Part shown: one piece after another, positions 40,415 to 49,649 of the stretch
Layout of the letters: each line of letters opens with the position of its first letter
How positions within the stretch are numbered: the stretch's first letter is position 1
NCBI GenBank assembly: GCA_033795365.1
Contig: JARYGU010000012.1
Location: forward strand, 1 to 64,000
Source: JARYGU01 sp033795365
Lineage (GTDB): Bacteria > Pseudomonadota > Alphaproteobacteria > Rhizobiales > Rhizobiaceae
Direction: 5' to 3'
DNA length: 64,000 nucleotides
Position numbers and translations under genes: made by a program
The notes under the pieces: model-generated
The model's database searches: none
Told to the model about the DNA's origin: nothing
Seen by the model: the letters and a program-made list of their open reading frames with translations, nothing else

Positions 40415-42934
40415 ATGATGAACCTCGCAGAATATCGCCGCACCGCTTCGCGCCTTGCCGACTACCTCCCCTGGGTGGCGCTGGTCGGCCAGGGCGTCGT
40501 GCTGAACAAGGATGGCAGCTTCCAGCGCAGCGCGAAATTTCGTGGGCCGGATCTCGACTCCGCGGTCGCGGCCGAGCTGGTCGGCGTCGCCGCGCGGCTC
40601 AACAATTCCTTCCGCCGCCTCGGCTCCGGCTGGGCGATCTTCGTTGAAGCCCAGCGATCCGAGGCCGCGACCTATCCGAATGACGTCTTTCCCGACGCGG
40701 CCTCCGCGCTGGTCGATGCCGAGCGCAAGGCCGACTTCGAGGAGGAGGGCAGCCATTTCGTCTCGGACTACTATCTGACCTTCCTGTGGTTGCCGCCGGC
40801 CGAGGACGCCGCCCGCGCCGAAAGCTGGCTCTACGAGGGCCGCGAGACCTCCGGCGTCAATCCCTGGGAACTGGTGCGCGGCTTCGTGGATCGCACCGAC
40901 CGCGTGCTGGCGCTGCTCGACGGCTTCATGCCCGAGTGCCGTTGGCTCACCGACGGCGAGACGCTGACTTATCTTCATTCGACCGTCTCGACCAAACGGC
41001 ACCGCGTCCGCGTGCCGGAGACGCCGATCTATCTCGACGCCCTGCTCGCCGATGAGGCGCTCACCGGCGGGCTCGAACCGCGCCTCGGCTCCGCGCATCT
41101 GCGCATCCTCACCATCACCGGGTTCCCGAGCGTGACCACGCCCGGCCTGCTCGACGATCTCAACCGGCTCGCCTTCCAATATCGCTGGTCCACCCGCGCC
41201 ATCCTGCTGGACAAGACGGACGCGACCAAGCTGCTCACGAAAATCCGTCGCCAGTGGTTTGCGAAGCGCAAGAGCATCGCCGCCATTCTGAAAGAGGTGA
41301 TGACGAACGAGCAATCGGCGCTCGTCGACACCGATGCCGCAAACAAGGCGCTCGATGCCGACATGGCCTTGCAGGAACTCGGCGCGGACGTGGCCGGCAT
41401 CGCCTATGTCACCGCGACCGTCACGGTCTGGGACGAGGACGCCCGCCGCGCCGACGAGAAGCTGCGGCTGGTCGAGAAGGTCGTCCAGTCCCGCGATTTC
41501 AGCGTCATGGTCGAGACGGTCAACGCCGTCGACGCCTGGCTCGGCTCGCTGCCCGGCCATGCTTACGCCAATGTGCGTCAGCCTCCGATCTCGACGCTCA
41601 ACCTTGCCCACACGGTCCCTTCGTCCGCCGTGTGGGCGGGGCCGGAAAGGGACGATCACTTTGGCGCACCCCCGCTGCTCTATGGCAGGACCGAAGGATC
41701 GACCCCTTTCCGGCTCTCCCTTCATGTCGGCGATGTCGGCCACACGCTCATGGTCGGCCCGACCGGCGCCGGCAAGAGCGTGCTGCTGGCGCTCATGGCG
41801 CTGCAATTCCGCCGCTATGCGGGATCGCAGATCTTCGCCTTCGATTTCGGCGGCTCCATCAGGGCCGCCACTTTGGCCATGGGTGGCGATTGGCACGACC
41901 TCGGCGGCCGGCTGACCGAAAGCGCGGATACTTCGGTCTCGCTCCAGCCGCTCTCCCGCATCGAGCAGACGCAGGACCGCGCTTGGGCGGCGGACTGGAT
42001 CGTGGCGATCCTCCAGCGCGAAGGCGTCACGATCACCCCTGAAGCCAAGGAGCATATCTGGACGGCGCTGTCCTCGCTCGCTTCGGCCCCGATCGAGGAG
42101 CGCACGATCACCGGCCTGTCGGTGCTGCTCCAGTCCAACGACCTCAAGCTCGCCATCCAGCCCTATTGCGTCGGCGGTCCCTATGGACGGCTGCTCGACG
42201 CCGAGTCCGAAAACCTCGGCGATGCTTCCGTCGTGGCCTTCGAGACCGAAGGGCTTCTCGACACCGGCGCGGCTCCCGCCGTCCTCGCCTACCTGTTCCA
42301 CCGGATCGCCGACCGCCTCGACGGACGCCCGACGATGATCGTCATCGACGAGGGCTGGCTGGCGCTCGGTGATCCGGCTTTTTCCAAGCAACTGGCCGAA
42401 TGGCTGGTCACGCTCAGGAAAAAGAACGCATCCGTCGTTTTCGCCACGCAGTCGCTCGCCCAGCTCGAAAAGAGCACGATCGCGCCTGCAATCATCGAAA
42501 GCTGCCCGACCCGGCTGCTCCTGCCCAACGATCGCGCCGTCGAACCGCAGATCACCGCGATCTACAGGCGCTTCGGCCTGAACGACCGGCAGATCGAGAT
42601 CCTCGCCCGCGCCATCCCCAAGCGGGACTACTACTGCCAGAGCCGGCGGGGAAACCGGCTGTTCGAGCTGGGTCTGTCCGAAGTCGGCCTCGCGCTCTGC
42701 GCGGCGTCCTCCAAGTCCGACCAGGCATTGATCGCCGACATCCTAGCCGAACATGGCCGCGGCGGCTTCCTCGCCGCTTGGCTGACGGCGCGCGGCGTCG
42801 AATGGGCGGCCGACCTCATTCCCAACCTCACCAACATCGCTGTCGCGCCTGACCGGCAGGCGCCCGCGCCACAGGCGCCGGTCCTCGACCTCACCGATGC
42901 CCTTGAACTCGACCCAAAGGAGATCATGCCATGA
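40415..42934 (+). CDS. trbE: TrbE, VirB4-type ATPase
   Basis: This 839-aa protein carries Walker A VGPTGAGKS with Lys454 and Walker B in TMIVIDEGWLALG. The N-terminal CagE/VirB4 domain includes NNSFRRLGSGWAIFVEAQR. It is the largest motor of the secretion channel and recruits or dislocates pilin. The stop overlaps the trbJ ATG. Confidence 0.96.
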   Translation: MMNLAEYRRTASRLADYLPWVALVGQGVVLNKDGSFQRSAKFRGPDLDSAVAAELVGVAARLNNSFRRLGSGWAIFVEAQRSEAATYPNDVFPDAASALVDAERKADFEEEGSHFVSDYYLTFLWLPPAEDAARAESWLYEGRETSGVNPWELVRGFVDRTDRVLALLDGFMPECRWLTDGETLTYLHSTVSTKRHRVRVPETPIYLDALLADEALTGGLEPRLGSAHLRILTITGFPSVTTPGLLDDLNRLAFQYRWSTRAILLDKTDATKLLTKIRRQWFAKRKSIAAILKEVMTNEQSALVDTDAANKALDADMALQELGADVAGIAYVTATVTVWDEDARRADEKLRLVEKVVQSRDFSVMVETVNAVDAWLGSLPGHAYANVRQPPISTLNLAHTVPSSAVWAGPERDDHFGAPPLLYGRTEGSTPFRLSLHVGDVGHTLMVGPTGAGKSVLLALMALQFRRYAGSQIFAFDFGGSIRAATLAMGGDWHDLGGRLTESADTSVSLQPLSRIEQTQDRAWAADWIVAILQREGVTITPEAKEHIWTALSSLASAPIEERTITGLSVLLQSNDLKLAIQPYCVGGPYGRLLDAESENLGDASVVAFETEGLLDTGAAPAVLAYLFHRIADRLDGRPTMIVIDEGWLALGDPAFSKQLAEWLVTLRKKNASVVFATQSLAQLEKSTIAPAIIESCPTRLLLPNDRAVEPQITAIYRRFGLNDRQIEILARAIPKRDYYCQSRRGNRLFELGLSEVGLALCAASSKSDQALIADILAEHGRGGFLAAWLTARGVEWAADLIPNLTNIAVAPDRQAPAPQAPVLDLTDALELDPKEIMP

Positions 42935-43707
42935 CCCGACACCGCTTCCCCCGTTTCGCCGGCGCTTCCCTGCTTGCACTCACGCTCGCCGCGCCGCTGG
43001 CGCTTTCGCCGGCCTTCACCACGCCGGCCCACGCCCTCTTTGGCTTCGGCCGGATCGTTTACGACCCGACCAACCACGCCGAGAATCTTTTGACGGCGGC
43101 GCGCACCCTTGAGCAGATCAACAACCAGATCACCTCGCTTCAGAACGAAGCGCAGATGCTCATCAACCAGGCGAAGAACCTCGCGAGCCTGCCCTACAGC
43201 TCGCTCCAGGCGCTCCAGCAGAACGTGCAGCGCACCCAGCAGCTTCTCGCCCAGGCGCAGAACATCGCCTTCGACGTGCAGTCGATCGACAGCATGTTCC
43301 AGCAGGACTACGGCAATCTCTCCCTCAACGCCACTGACCAGCAGCTCATCGCGGACGCGCGCGGCCGATGGGAAAATACCGTGGGCGGTTTGCAGGACGC
43401 GATGCGTGTCCAGGCCGGCGTCGTCGGCAATATCGACACGAACCGCGCCGAGATGTCAGCCCTGGTCGGCGAGAGCCAAGGCGCAACCGGCGCACTTCAG
43501 GCGACCCAGGCCGGCAACCAGCTCCTCGCCCTGCAAAGCCAGCAGCTCTCCGACCTCATTGCCGTGATCTCGGCCAACGGCCGGGCGGACGCTCTCTCGG
43601 AAGCCGAGCGCACCACGGCCGCCGAGCAGGGCCGCATCCAGCGCGAGCGGTTCCTGACGCCCGGCTCCGGGTATCAGCCCGGCAACGCGCGCATGTTCAA
43701 CAACTGA
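42931..43707 (+). CDS. trbJ: TrbJ, VirB5-like
   Basis: This 258-aa periplasmic protein has a signal peptide (ASLLALTLAAPLALSPAFTTPAHA) and a long helical body with Gln-rich coiled coils (LEQINNQITSLQNEAQ, QALQQNVQRTQQLLAQAQN). It is a minor pilus component and probably an adhesin tip. A conserved-looking GFGRIVYDPTNHAENLL follows the cleavage site. Confidence 0.94.
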   Translation: MTRHRFPRFAGASLLALTLAAPLALSPAFTTPAHALFGFGRIVYDPTNHAENLLTAARTLEQINNQITSLQNEAQMLINQAKNLASLPYSSLQALQQNVQRTQQLLAQAQNIAFDVQSIDSMFQQDYGNLSLNATDQQLIADARGRWENTVGGLQDAMRVQAGVVGNIDTNRAEMSALVGESQGATGALQATQAGNQLLALQSQQLSDLIAVISANGRADALSEAERTTAAEQGRIQRERFLTPGSGYQPGNARMFNN

Positions 43708-43727
43708 CGGGCCGAAAGGGGGACATC

Positions 43728-44015
43728 ATGGACGGCAAGGTGCTGGCCCGGATCGCGGCCATCATATTCGTCGCCGTCGCCATCACGGCGGCGATCATCG
43801 AAATGACCCGCGAGGAAAAGGCCGGGCCAGCGCCGGCCGCTCCGGGACTCCAGCCAGCGGCCGATCCGCTGCGGCTGGAGCAGCGGCGTTGCCAGGAGAT
43901 GGGCGAGGCCGCCGCCAATGACGCCACGTGCCTACGCGTCTGGGCCGAGACCCGCGACCGTTTCCTTGGCCGCTCACCCGCGCCGGAAGCTCCGGCCGAA
44001 AGCGGGGGGCGGTGA
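43728..44015 (+). CDS. trbK: TrbK-like entry exclusion protein (TrbK-alt)
   Basis: This 95-aa protein has one N-terminal transmembrane helix (IAAIIFVAVAITAAIIEM), a Pro/Ala linker and a small domain with two Cys (RRCQEMGEAAANDATCLRVW) that could form a disulfide. This is the TrbK-alt arrangement between trbJ and trbL. It probably blocks uptake of a second copy of the same element. ATG at 43728 follows AAAGGGGGA. Confidence 0.85.
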   Translation: MDGKVLARIAAIIFVAVAITAAIIEMTREEKAGPAPAAPGLQPAADPLRLEQRRCQEMGEAAANDATCLRVWAETRDRFLGRSPAPEAPAESGGR

Positions 44016-44018
44016 GCC

Positions 44019-45377
44019 ATGGGCGGCACCGGCGTCATTGACAACTTTCTCGGCATCTTCACCAGCTACATCGATTCGGGCTTTGGCCTGCTCGGCGGTG
44101 AAGTAGCCTTCATTGCCACCACCTTGATCGTCATCGACGTGACGCTCGCCGCCCTGTTCTGGGCGTGGGGCGCCGACGACGATATCATCGCCCGTCTGGT
44201 GAAGAAGACGCTGTTTGTCGGCGTCTTCGCCTACATCATCTCCAACTGGAACAATCTCGCCCGCATCGTCTTCGAGTCGTTTGCTGGCCTCGGCCTGATG
44301 GCCTCCGGCACCGGCTTCTCGACCGCCGATCTCCTGCGCCCCGGCCGCGTCGCGCAGACCGGCCTCGATGCCGGCCGCCCGCTGCTTGAATCCATTTCCG
44401 ACCTCATGGGGTGGATCGCGGTCTTCGAGAACCTCGTGCAGATCCTGTGCCTGTTCTTCGCCTGGGCGCTTGTGATTCTCGCCTTCTTCATTCTGGCGAT
44501 CCAATTGTTTGTCACTTTGATTGAATTCAAGCTGACCACGCTGGCCGGCTTCGTCCTCATTCCATTCGGGCTCTGGGGCAAGTCCGCCTTCATGGCCGAG
44601 CGTGTTCTTGGCAACGTCGTCTCGTCCGGCATCAAGGTGCTGGTCCTCGCGGTCATCATCGGCATCGGCTCGACCTTGTTCGGCCAGTTCACAACCGGCT
44701 TCGGCGGCGCAACCCCGACGATCGACGACGCAATGGCCGTCGTTCTTGCCGCTCTCTCCCTTCTCGGACTCGGTATCTTTGGCCCCGGCATTGCGGCCGG
44801 CCTCGTCTCCGGCGGCCCGCAGCTTGGTGCCGGCGCTGCCGTCGGCACCGGCCTCGCCGTCGGCGGCGCGGCGATCGCAGCTGGAGGCGCGACCATGCTC
44901 GCAGCGCGCGGTGGCGCGGCCGCGCTATCCAGCGGAGCCGCCCTGGCTCGCGGCGGCGCATCGACCGCTGGCGCGGCCTCGACCGCATACACGCTCGCTT
45001 CCATGGGCGAATCCGGTGCGTCGGGCGTCGCGGCCGGTCTCGGCGGTGTTGCTCGCGCCGGTGGCGCCGCCGCGGTCTCGCCGCTGAAGCGCGCCGTATC
45101 CCGCGCGGCCGACAGCCTCAAGTCCAGCCACACCGGAGGCGTCAAGGGCGGCTTCGAGACGACCGGCGGCACTTCCACCATGGGAACGGTCGGCGGGGGA
45201 GCCTCACCGGCCCCGGCAAGCGCACCCGCTGCCGACGGCCCGCCCGCCTGGGCGCAGCGCATGCGCCGCAGCCAGGCCCTCAGCCACGGCGTCACGGCCG
45301 CCGCCCATGCAGTCCGCTCCGGTGACAGCCACGGCGGCGGCTCCTCTATCAGCCTTTCCGAAAGCGACCGCACATGA
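44019..45377 (+). CDS. trbL: TrbL, VirB6-like channel protein
   Basis: This 452-aa polytopic membrane protein has about six helices in its first 280 residues (VAFIATTLIVIDVTLAALFW, IAVFENLVQILCLFFAWALV, VLVLAVIIGIGSTLF). A long Ala/Gly/Ser-rich cytoplasmic or periplasmic tail follows. It forms the inner-membrane part of the channel. The stop overlaps the trbF ATG. Confidence 0.94.
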   Translation: MGGTGVIDNFLGIFTSYIDSGFGLLGGEVAFIATTLIVIDVTLAALFWAWGADDDIIARLVKKTLFVGVFAYIISNWNNLARIVFESFAGLGLMASGTGFSTADLLRPGRVAQTGLDAGRPLLESISDLMGWIAVFENLVQILCLFFAWALVILAFFILAIQLFVTLIEFKLTTLAGFVLIPFGLWGKSAFMAERVLGNVVSSGIKVLVLAVIIGIGSTLFGQFTTGFGGATPTIDDAMAVVLAALSLLGLGIFGPGIAAGLVSGGPQLGAGAAVGTGLAVGGAAIAAGGATMLAARGGAAALSSGAALARGGASTAGAASTAYTLASMGESGASGVAAGLGGVARAGGAAAVSPLKRAVSRAADSLKSSHTGGVKGGFETTGGTSTMGTVGGGASPAPASAPAADGPPAWAQRMRRSQALSHGVTAAAHAVRSGDSHGGGSSISLSESDRT

Positions 45378-46063
45378 ATCTGTTCAAACGACCCACCACC
45401 CATTTCGGCAAGACGCCGGAACCCGTCACGCCCTATCAGAAGGCCGCCCAGGTCTGGGACGAGCGCATAGGGTCCGCCCGCGTGCAGGCGCGCAACTGGC
45501 GCTTCATGGCCTTCGGCTGCCTTTTCCTCTCCGCCGGATTCGCCTCGGCGCTGGTCTGGCAATCTGCGCGCGGCACCGTCGTCCCCTGGGTGGTCGAGAT
45601 CGACCGCCATGGCGAGTCCCGCGCTGTCGAGCCCGCCGTCGCCGACTATCGCCCGACCGACCCGCAAGTGGCCTGGCACTTGGCCAGATTCATCGAACAG
45701 GTCCGGGGGCTGCCCTCCGATCCGATTGTTCTGCGGCAGGCGTGGCTGCGCGCCTACGAGTTCACCACGGACCGGGGCGCCGTGGCGCTCAACGAATACG
45801 CGCGGTCAAATGATCCTTTCACCCGTGTCGGCAAAGAGCAGGTTTCGGTCGAGGTCTCCAGCGTGATCCGGGCATCGCCGGACTCGTTCCGCGTGGCTTG
45901 GACGGAACAGCACTACGAGAACGGTCAGCTCTCCCGCACCGAACGCTGGACCGCGATCCTCACCATTTTCCTTCAGCAGCCGCGCACCGCGGAGCGCCTG
46001 CGCGCCAATCCCCTCGGAATTTATGTGAACGCGATCTCATGGTCGCGGGAGATGAGCCAATGA
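45374..46063 (+). CDS. trbF: TrbF, VirB8-like
   Basis: This 229-aa bitopic inner-membrane protein has a cytoplasmic N-terminus, one helix (FMAFGCLFLSAGFASALVW) and a periplasmic VirB8-like domain (VVPWVVEIDRHGESRAVEP, WTAILTIFLQQPRTAERL). It is an assembly scaffold. It overlaps trbL and trbG. Confidence 0.95.
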   Translation: MNLFKRPTTHFGKTPEPVTPYQKAAQVWDERIGSARVQARNWRFMAFGCLFLSAGFASALVWQSARGTVVPWVVEIDRHGESRAVEPAVADYRPTDPQVAWHLARFIEQVRGLPSDPIVLRQAWLRAYEFTTDRGAVALNEYARSNDPFTRVGKEQVSVEVSSVIRASPDSFRVAWTEQHYENGQLSRTERWTAILTIFLQQPRTAERLRANPLGIYVNAISWSREMSQ

Positions 46064-47082
46064 TCCGCAATCCCCACAAAACCGGACTCACGGCTTTCCG
46101 TAAATCCGTCTCGGCGGCTTTGCTGGCCACCACGATGCTCGCCGGCTGCGCCACCAACCGCACGCCGCAGTTCAGTTACGATGCCGACGTGCCGGCGCTT
46201 CCAGTCGTCCGGACGGCCGTGACCGACAGCACGCCCCGGCCGCTACACACGCCGCCAGGCTGGACCGTCGCACGCGGCGGCACGGCTGCCACCACCCCGG
46301 AGGGCCGTGTTGCTAACGCCAATGCGGCAGCTCGCGTCGAGCCGCGCCGGGAGGGTTACTATAACGCGATCCAGATCTATCCCTGGTCGGAAGGTGCGCT
46401 GTTTCAGGTCTATGCCGCCGTCGGCCAGATCACGACCATTGCGCTCGAACCCGGCGAAAGCCTGACCGGCGCCGGTCCGATCGCGGCGGGCGATACGACA
46501 AGGTGGATTATCGGCGACACCGAAAGCGGCTCCGGCACGACGCGCCGCGTCCATGTGCTCGTCAAGCCGACCCGCGCCGGCATTTCGACCAACCTCGTTA
46601 TCACCACCGATCGCCGCACCTACCTCGTCGAGCTGCGCGCGAACGAAGAGACGTGGATGCCGGCAGTCGCCTGGGCCTATCCCGCGCCTCCGGCGAGCCA
46701 GCGCGTCACCGCGCCGGCCACGCCGATCATACCGGCCGAATCCGCCCGCAATTATCGCTACGGTCTCACCGGCGGCAATCCGCCCTGGCGCCCGATTACC
46801 GTCTTCGACGACGGCCGCCGCGTTTACGTGGTGTTCCCGCGCGGCATCGTCCAGGGCGAGATGCCGCCGCTGTTCGTCATCGGTTCGGGCGGCGAACCGG
46901 AGATCGTCAACAGCCGCATCCACCAGAACGTGCTCATCGTCGATCGGCTGTTCGGCGCGGCCGAGCTGCGTCTTGGCTCGGGCAAGCAGCAAGAGACCGT
47001 CCGCATCGTGCGCGTCCAGCCCGGACAAACCGCCGCGGCCGCTTCCGGCCGAACCACCAAGATCGTGGGAGCGCCGTCATGA
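46060..47082 (+). CDS. trbG: TrbG, VirB9-like lipoprotein
   Basis: This 340-aa protein starts at MIRNPHKTGLTAFRK and has a lipobox (TTMLAGC), then a Pro-rich linker and two beta domains (YYNAIQIYPWSEGALFQVYA; ITVFDDGRRVYVVFPRG). It is part of the outer-membrane core complex with TrbI. The ATG overlaps the trbF stop. Confidence 0.95.
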   Translation: MIRNPHKTGLTAFRKSVSAALLATTMLAGCATNRTPQFSYDADVPALPVVRTAVTDSTPRPLHTPPGWTVARGGTAATTPEGRVANANAAARVEPRREGYYNAIQIYPWSEGALFQVYAAVGQITTIALEPGESLTGAGPIAAGDTTRWIIGDTESGSGTTRRVHVLVKPTRAGISTNLVITTDRRTYLVELRANEETWMPAVAWAYPAPPASQRVTAPATPIIPAESARNYRYGLTGGNPPWRPITVFDDGRRVYVVFPRGIVQGEMPPLFVIGSGGEPEIVNSRIHQNVLIVDRLFGAAELRLGSGKQQETVRIVRVQPGQTAAAASGRTTKIVGAPS

Positions 47083-48254
47083 GCGGGAATGATGACCGGA
47101 AGGAGGAAGGGATTGAACCGGCCGGAGCGGCAGGGCAAACGGCAGGGTCTATGCGCCTGCGCGCCGACGCGCCGCGCGTTACGCGCATTTCGCGCAAAGT
47201 TCTGATGGGCGCTGGCCTGGTCGCCGGCATTGGCATCGGCGGAGCGTTGATCTACGCGCTTCAGGTCGTCGAACGCGGCGGCAATCCCGAGGAGCTGATT
47301 TCGACCGATCGCCGTCAGACGGCGGACGGATTGCAGGGTTTGCCCGGCAGCTACGGTGACGTGCCGGTCCTCGGCCCGCCATTGCCGGGCGATCTCGGTG
47401 GACCCGTGCTGCGCGCCCGCGAGGAAGGTCAGCCGATCCCGGCTACCCCCATGCCGGTTCCCGCAACCGACCCCGAGGAGCAGCGCCGCCTCGCCGAGAT
47501 GGAAGCCGCCCGCACCAGCGAGATATTCTTCCAGATCAGGGCGGGCCAGACCACGGCCTCGCCCTCGATCCCCACGGTTCCCAGCATGGCCGGGCTGACG
47601 GGCGCCGGTGCGCAGGATCGGCACACGGCCTTCCTCAACGCCGAGGTGGACCGCCGCACCGTCGCGCCGGATCGCGTCATGGCGCCGGCGTCGCCCTATA
47701 TTCTTCAGGCCGGCGCAGTGATCCCGGCCGCGCTGATAACCGGCATCCGTTCGGATCTGCCCGGACAGATCACCGCCCAGGTAACGCAGAACGTCTATGA
47801 CAGCCCGACCGGCGCGCTCCTCCTCATTCCGCAGGGAAGCCGCCTGATCGGCGAATACGATGCAGGCGTGACGTTCGGGCAGCGCCGCGTCCTCTTGGTG
47901 TGGAATCGTCTCATTCTTCCAAACGGCCGCTCGATCGTGCTGGAGCGCCAGCGTGGCGCCGATGCATCGGGCTATGCCGGTCTTGAAGACGGCGTCGACT
48001 ACCACTGGTGGGACCTGATGAAGGCCGCGGGCCTCTCGACGCTTCTCGCCGTCGGCGCGGAGTTGGCGACAAGCGATGAAGATCGTCTGATCCGCGCCAT
48101 CCGCGACGGAGCGCAGGATACGGTGAACCAGGCTGGGCAGCAGATCGTGCAGCGCCAATTGCAGGTCGCCCCCACGCTGACCATCCGACCAGGCTTCCCG
48201 GTCAGGGTCATCGTTGCCCGCGACCTTGTCCTCGAACCTTACGGAGCCCACTGA
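47079..48254 (+). CDS. trbI: TrbI, VirB10-like
   Basis: This 391-aa protein spans the inner membrane once (VLMGAGLVAGIGIGGALIYAL, around residues 44-64), then a Pro-rich linker and the VirB10 beta-barrel domain (ILQAGAVIPAALITGIRSD, LLIPQGSRLIGEYDAGV, VDYHWWDLMKAAGLSTLL). It links inner and outer membrane in the channel. The stop overlaps the next ATG. Confidence 0.96.
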   Translation: MSGNDDRKEEGIEPAGAAGQTAGSMRLRADAPRVTRISRKVLMGAGLVAGIGIGGALIYALQVVERGGNPEELISTDRRQTADGLQGLPGSYGDVPVLGPPLPGDLGGPVLRAREEGQPIPATPMPVPATDPEEQRRLAEMEAARTSEIFFQIRAGQTTASPSIPTVPSMAGLTGAGAQDRHTAFLNAEVDRRTVAPDRVMAPASPYILQAGAVIPAALITGIRSDLPGQITAQVTQNVYDSPTGALLLIPQGSRLIGEYDAGVTFGQRRVLLVWNRLILPNGRSIVLERQRGADASGYAGLEDGVDYHWWDLMKAAGLSTLLAVGAELATSDEDRLIRAIRDGAQDTVNQAGQQIVQRQLQVAPTLTIRPGFPVRVIVARDLVLEPYGAH

Positions 48255-48538
48255 TGAGCAATCTCAAGCTCGGCCCGCTGCCCAAGCTCGGCATTGTGCG
48301 CATAACCGTGCCAATGCCAGAGCCGCTGAAAGAAGAACTCGACCTCTATGCCGCCGAATACGGTCGCCTCTATGGCGAGGTCGATGCTGCCACGCTGATT
48401 CCGCATATGCTGGAAGCATTCCTACGCTCGGATCGCGGTTGGCGCAGCCGCAAATCGAAGCTCGGCGGGAAGAGCCGCGTGGCGGCTTCGGCCCGGCCCG
48501 AGGGAGGTGCTAAGCCAAACTTGACCGAAAGTGAATAG
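48254..48538 (+). CDS. DUF2274 protein
   Basis: This 94-aa protein (MSNLKLGPLPKLGIVRITV) has the DUF2274 core (VPMPEPLKEELDLYAAEYG, ATLIPHMLEAFLRSDRGW) and a basic tail. It almost always follows trbI in this family, with no known function. It is the last gene of the trb operon. In many relatives a LysR gene follows directly; here the copper module lies between. Confidence 0.9.
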   Translation: MSNLKLGPLPKLGIVRITVPMPEPLKEELDLYAAEYGRLYGEVDAATLIPHMLEAFLRSDRGWRSRKSKLGGKSRVAASARPEGGAKPNLTESE

Positions 48539-48714
48539 CGATCGAGAAGCATCCCCGGCCTTCCTTCGCTCAACTCGGAAAGCAGAGCGCCGCCAAAGGC
48601 CGCATGGCGGAGACTGCACCGCAACTTAGGGGAATCTCATCCGGCGCGGCCAACAGGTGGCAAACATTGGCAGACCCGGGCGAGCGGCAAAGTCTCCAAT
48701 CTTCGAGTTACGAG

Positions 48715-49203
48715 CTATAGACGCTGCCTAATTTGCTCCATTTGCTGAATCTCCTCGCGTTGCGCCTTTGTGATCGACTCGCACAAAGTTTTCAGTTCGG
48801 CATCGCGAAGGTCCGCTTCCCGACACATCAGGATTGCTCCCGAATGGTGGGGAATCATCGAGTCGACGAATTGCCGATCGTCGATCAGCGCCTGACTCCG
48901 CGTGGCCCAGAACGAACCGGCGGTTAGCAAAACGAAAAGGAGGTAGAGTACTATATTCACGCTGCGGTGGCGAAACATGCCGGGCATTGTTGCCAGCATG
49001 AAGATACCCATTGGAGCCCACATGGTGATGGCCATGTAGAACATATTGAAGTTGTTGCGAAAATCACCCCAACCGTCGATCATCGAGAACATCACGACAT
49101 ACATAACGATGAGACCCAGGATCATATTGATCCAAAACATGAGATATGGTCGGCCGTGGGAACCATCGGAGTGACCGCCATGCGCTTGATGGATTTCTGA
49201 CAT
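48715..49203 (-). CDS. DUF305 membrane protein
   Basis: This 162-aa protein starts at MSEIHQAHGG after AAGGAG. It has a His-rich N-terminus (HQAHGGHSDGSHG), about three transmembrane helices and a DUF305 domain with SMIPHHSGAILM. DUF305 proteins go with metal resistance loci, and the His/Met content suggests copper or silver binding. A palindrome that may be a CsoR-type operator lies 24 bp upstream of its start. Confidence 0.88.
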   Translation of the reverse strand: MSEIHQAHGGHSDGSHGRPYLMFWINMILGLIVMYVVMFSMIDGWGDFRNNFNMFYMAITMWAPMGIFMLATMPGMFRHRSVNIVLYLLFVLLTAGSFWATRSQALIDDRQFVDSMIPHHSGAILMCREADLRDAELKTLCESITKAQREEIQQMEQIRQRL

Positions 49204-49226
49204 CGGTGTCTCCTTTTGCATGTATA

Positions 49227-49238
49227 GTACCGGGGTAC
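49227..49238. promoter_or_regulatory. Possible CsoR-type operator before DUF305
   Basis: GTACCGGGGTAC has perfect GTACC/GGTAC arms and the G/C core of CsoR-type operators. It overlaps a TATAC-like -10 of the leftward DUF305 gene and is related to the site at 49592. Confidence 0.45.
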
Positions 49239-49311
49239 GCTCAATCACTTTGACGTTGTCATGCGATATGGCCCGGCGTGCTTACTCCGAACCCGTAAAT
49301 CGCTTGCACGC

Positions 49312-49587
49312 CTAGAGCTTGGCCTTCGCGAAAACGTCGACCAATTCATCAAACTTTCGTCGCTGAACCTCCGCATTGCCCGAGATGATCGCTTCTTCAA
49401 CGCAACAAGCCGCATGGGCCTTCAGCACTTGAGTTTCGACCTTCGAGAGAGCGGCTTTTACTGCATGAAGCTGATGAAGGATTTCGATGCAATAGCGCTC
49501 ATCCTCCACCATCTGACCGACGCCGCGGACCTGTCCGGCAATTCGGTTAAGAGAGGTCAGAATACTGCTCCTGTCTTTGTCGCACAT
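49312..49587 (-). CDS. Metal-sensing repressor, CsoR/RcnR family
   Basis: This 91-aa all-helical protein has the family start LTSLNRIAGQVRGVGQMVED and a likely metal site with Cys in DERYCIEIL and His/Cys in KAHAACCVEEAI, as in copper-sensing CsoR. It would release DNA when it binds Cu(I). The setting among copper genes supports copper. It precedes the leftward DUF305 gene by 108 bp. Confidence 0.9.
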   Translation of the reverse strand: MCDKDRSSILTSLNRIAGQVRGVGQMVEDERYCIEILHQLHAVKAALSKVETQVLKAHAACCVEEAIISGNAEVQRRKFDELVDVFAKAKL

Positions 49588-49591
49588 GCCA

Positions 49592-49613
49592 ATACCCCTA
49601 CATGGTATGGGTA
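49592..49613. promoter_or_regulatory. Possible CsoR-type operator before the repressor gene
   Basis: TACCC (49593-49597) and GGGTA (49609-49613) are inverted arms, with ATACC (49592-49596) and GGTAT (49604-49608) nested. The site lies just upstream of the CsoR-type start (49587) and would allow autoregulation. Confidence 0.5.
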
Positions 49614-49649
49614 CTGAACTCTTGAAACGCTGGTCGGTTCCAAAGGGCG

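Noticed and set aside
40235..42391. A 718-codon minus-strand frame opposite trbE
   Set aside because: It is antisense of a VirB4-type ATPase with visible Walker motifs.
44231..45679. A 482-codon minus-strand frame opposite trbL and trbF
   Set aside because: Pro/Arg-rich antisense of a Gly/Ala-rich membrane protein tail.
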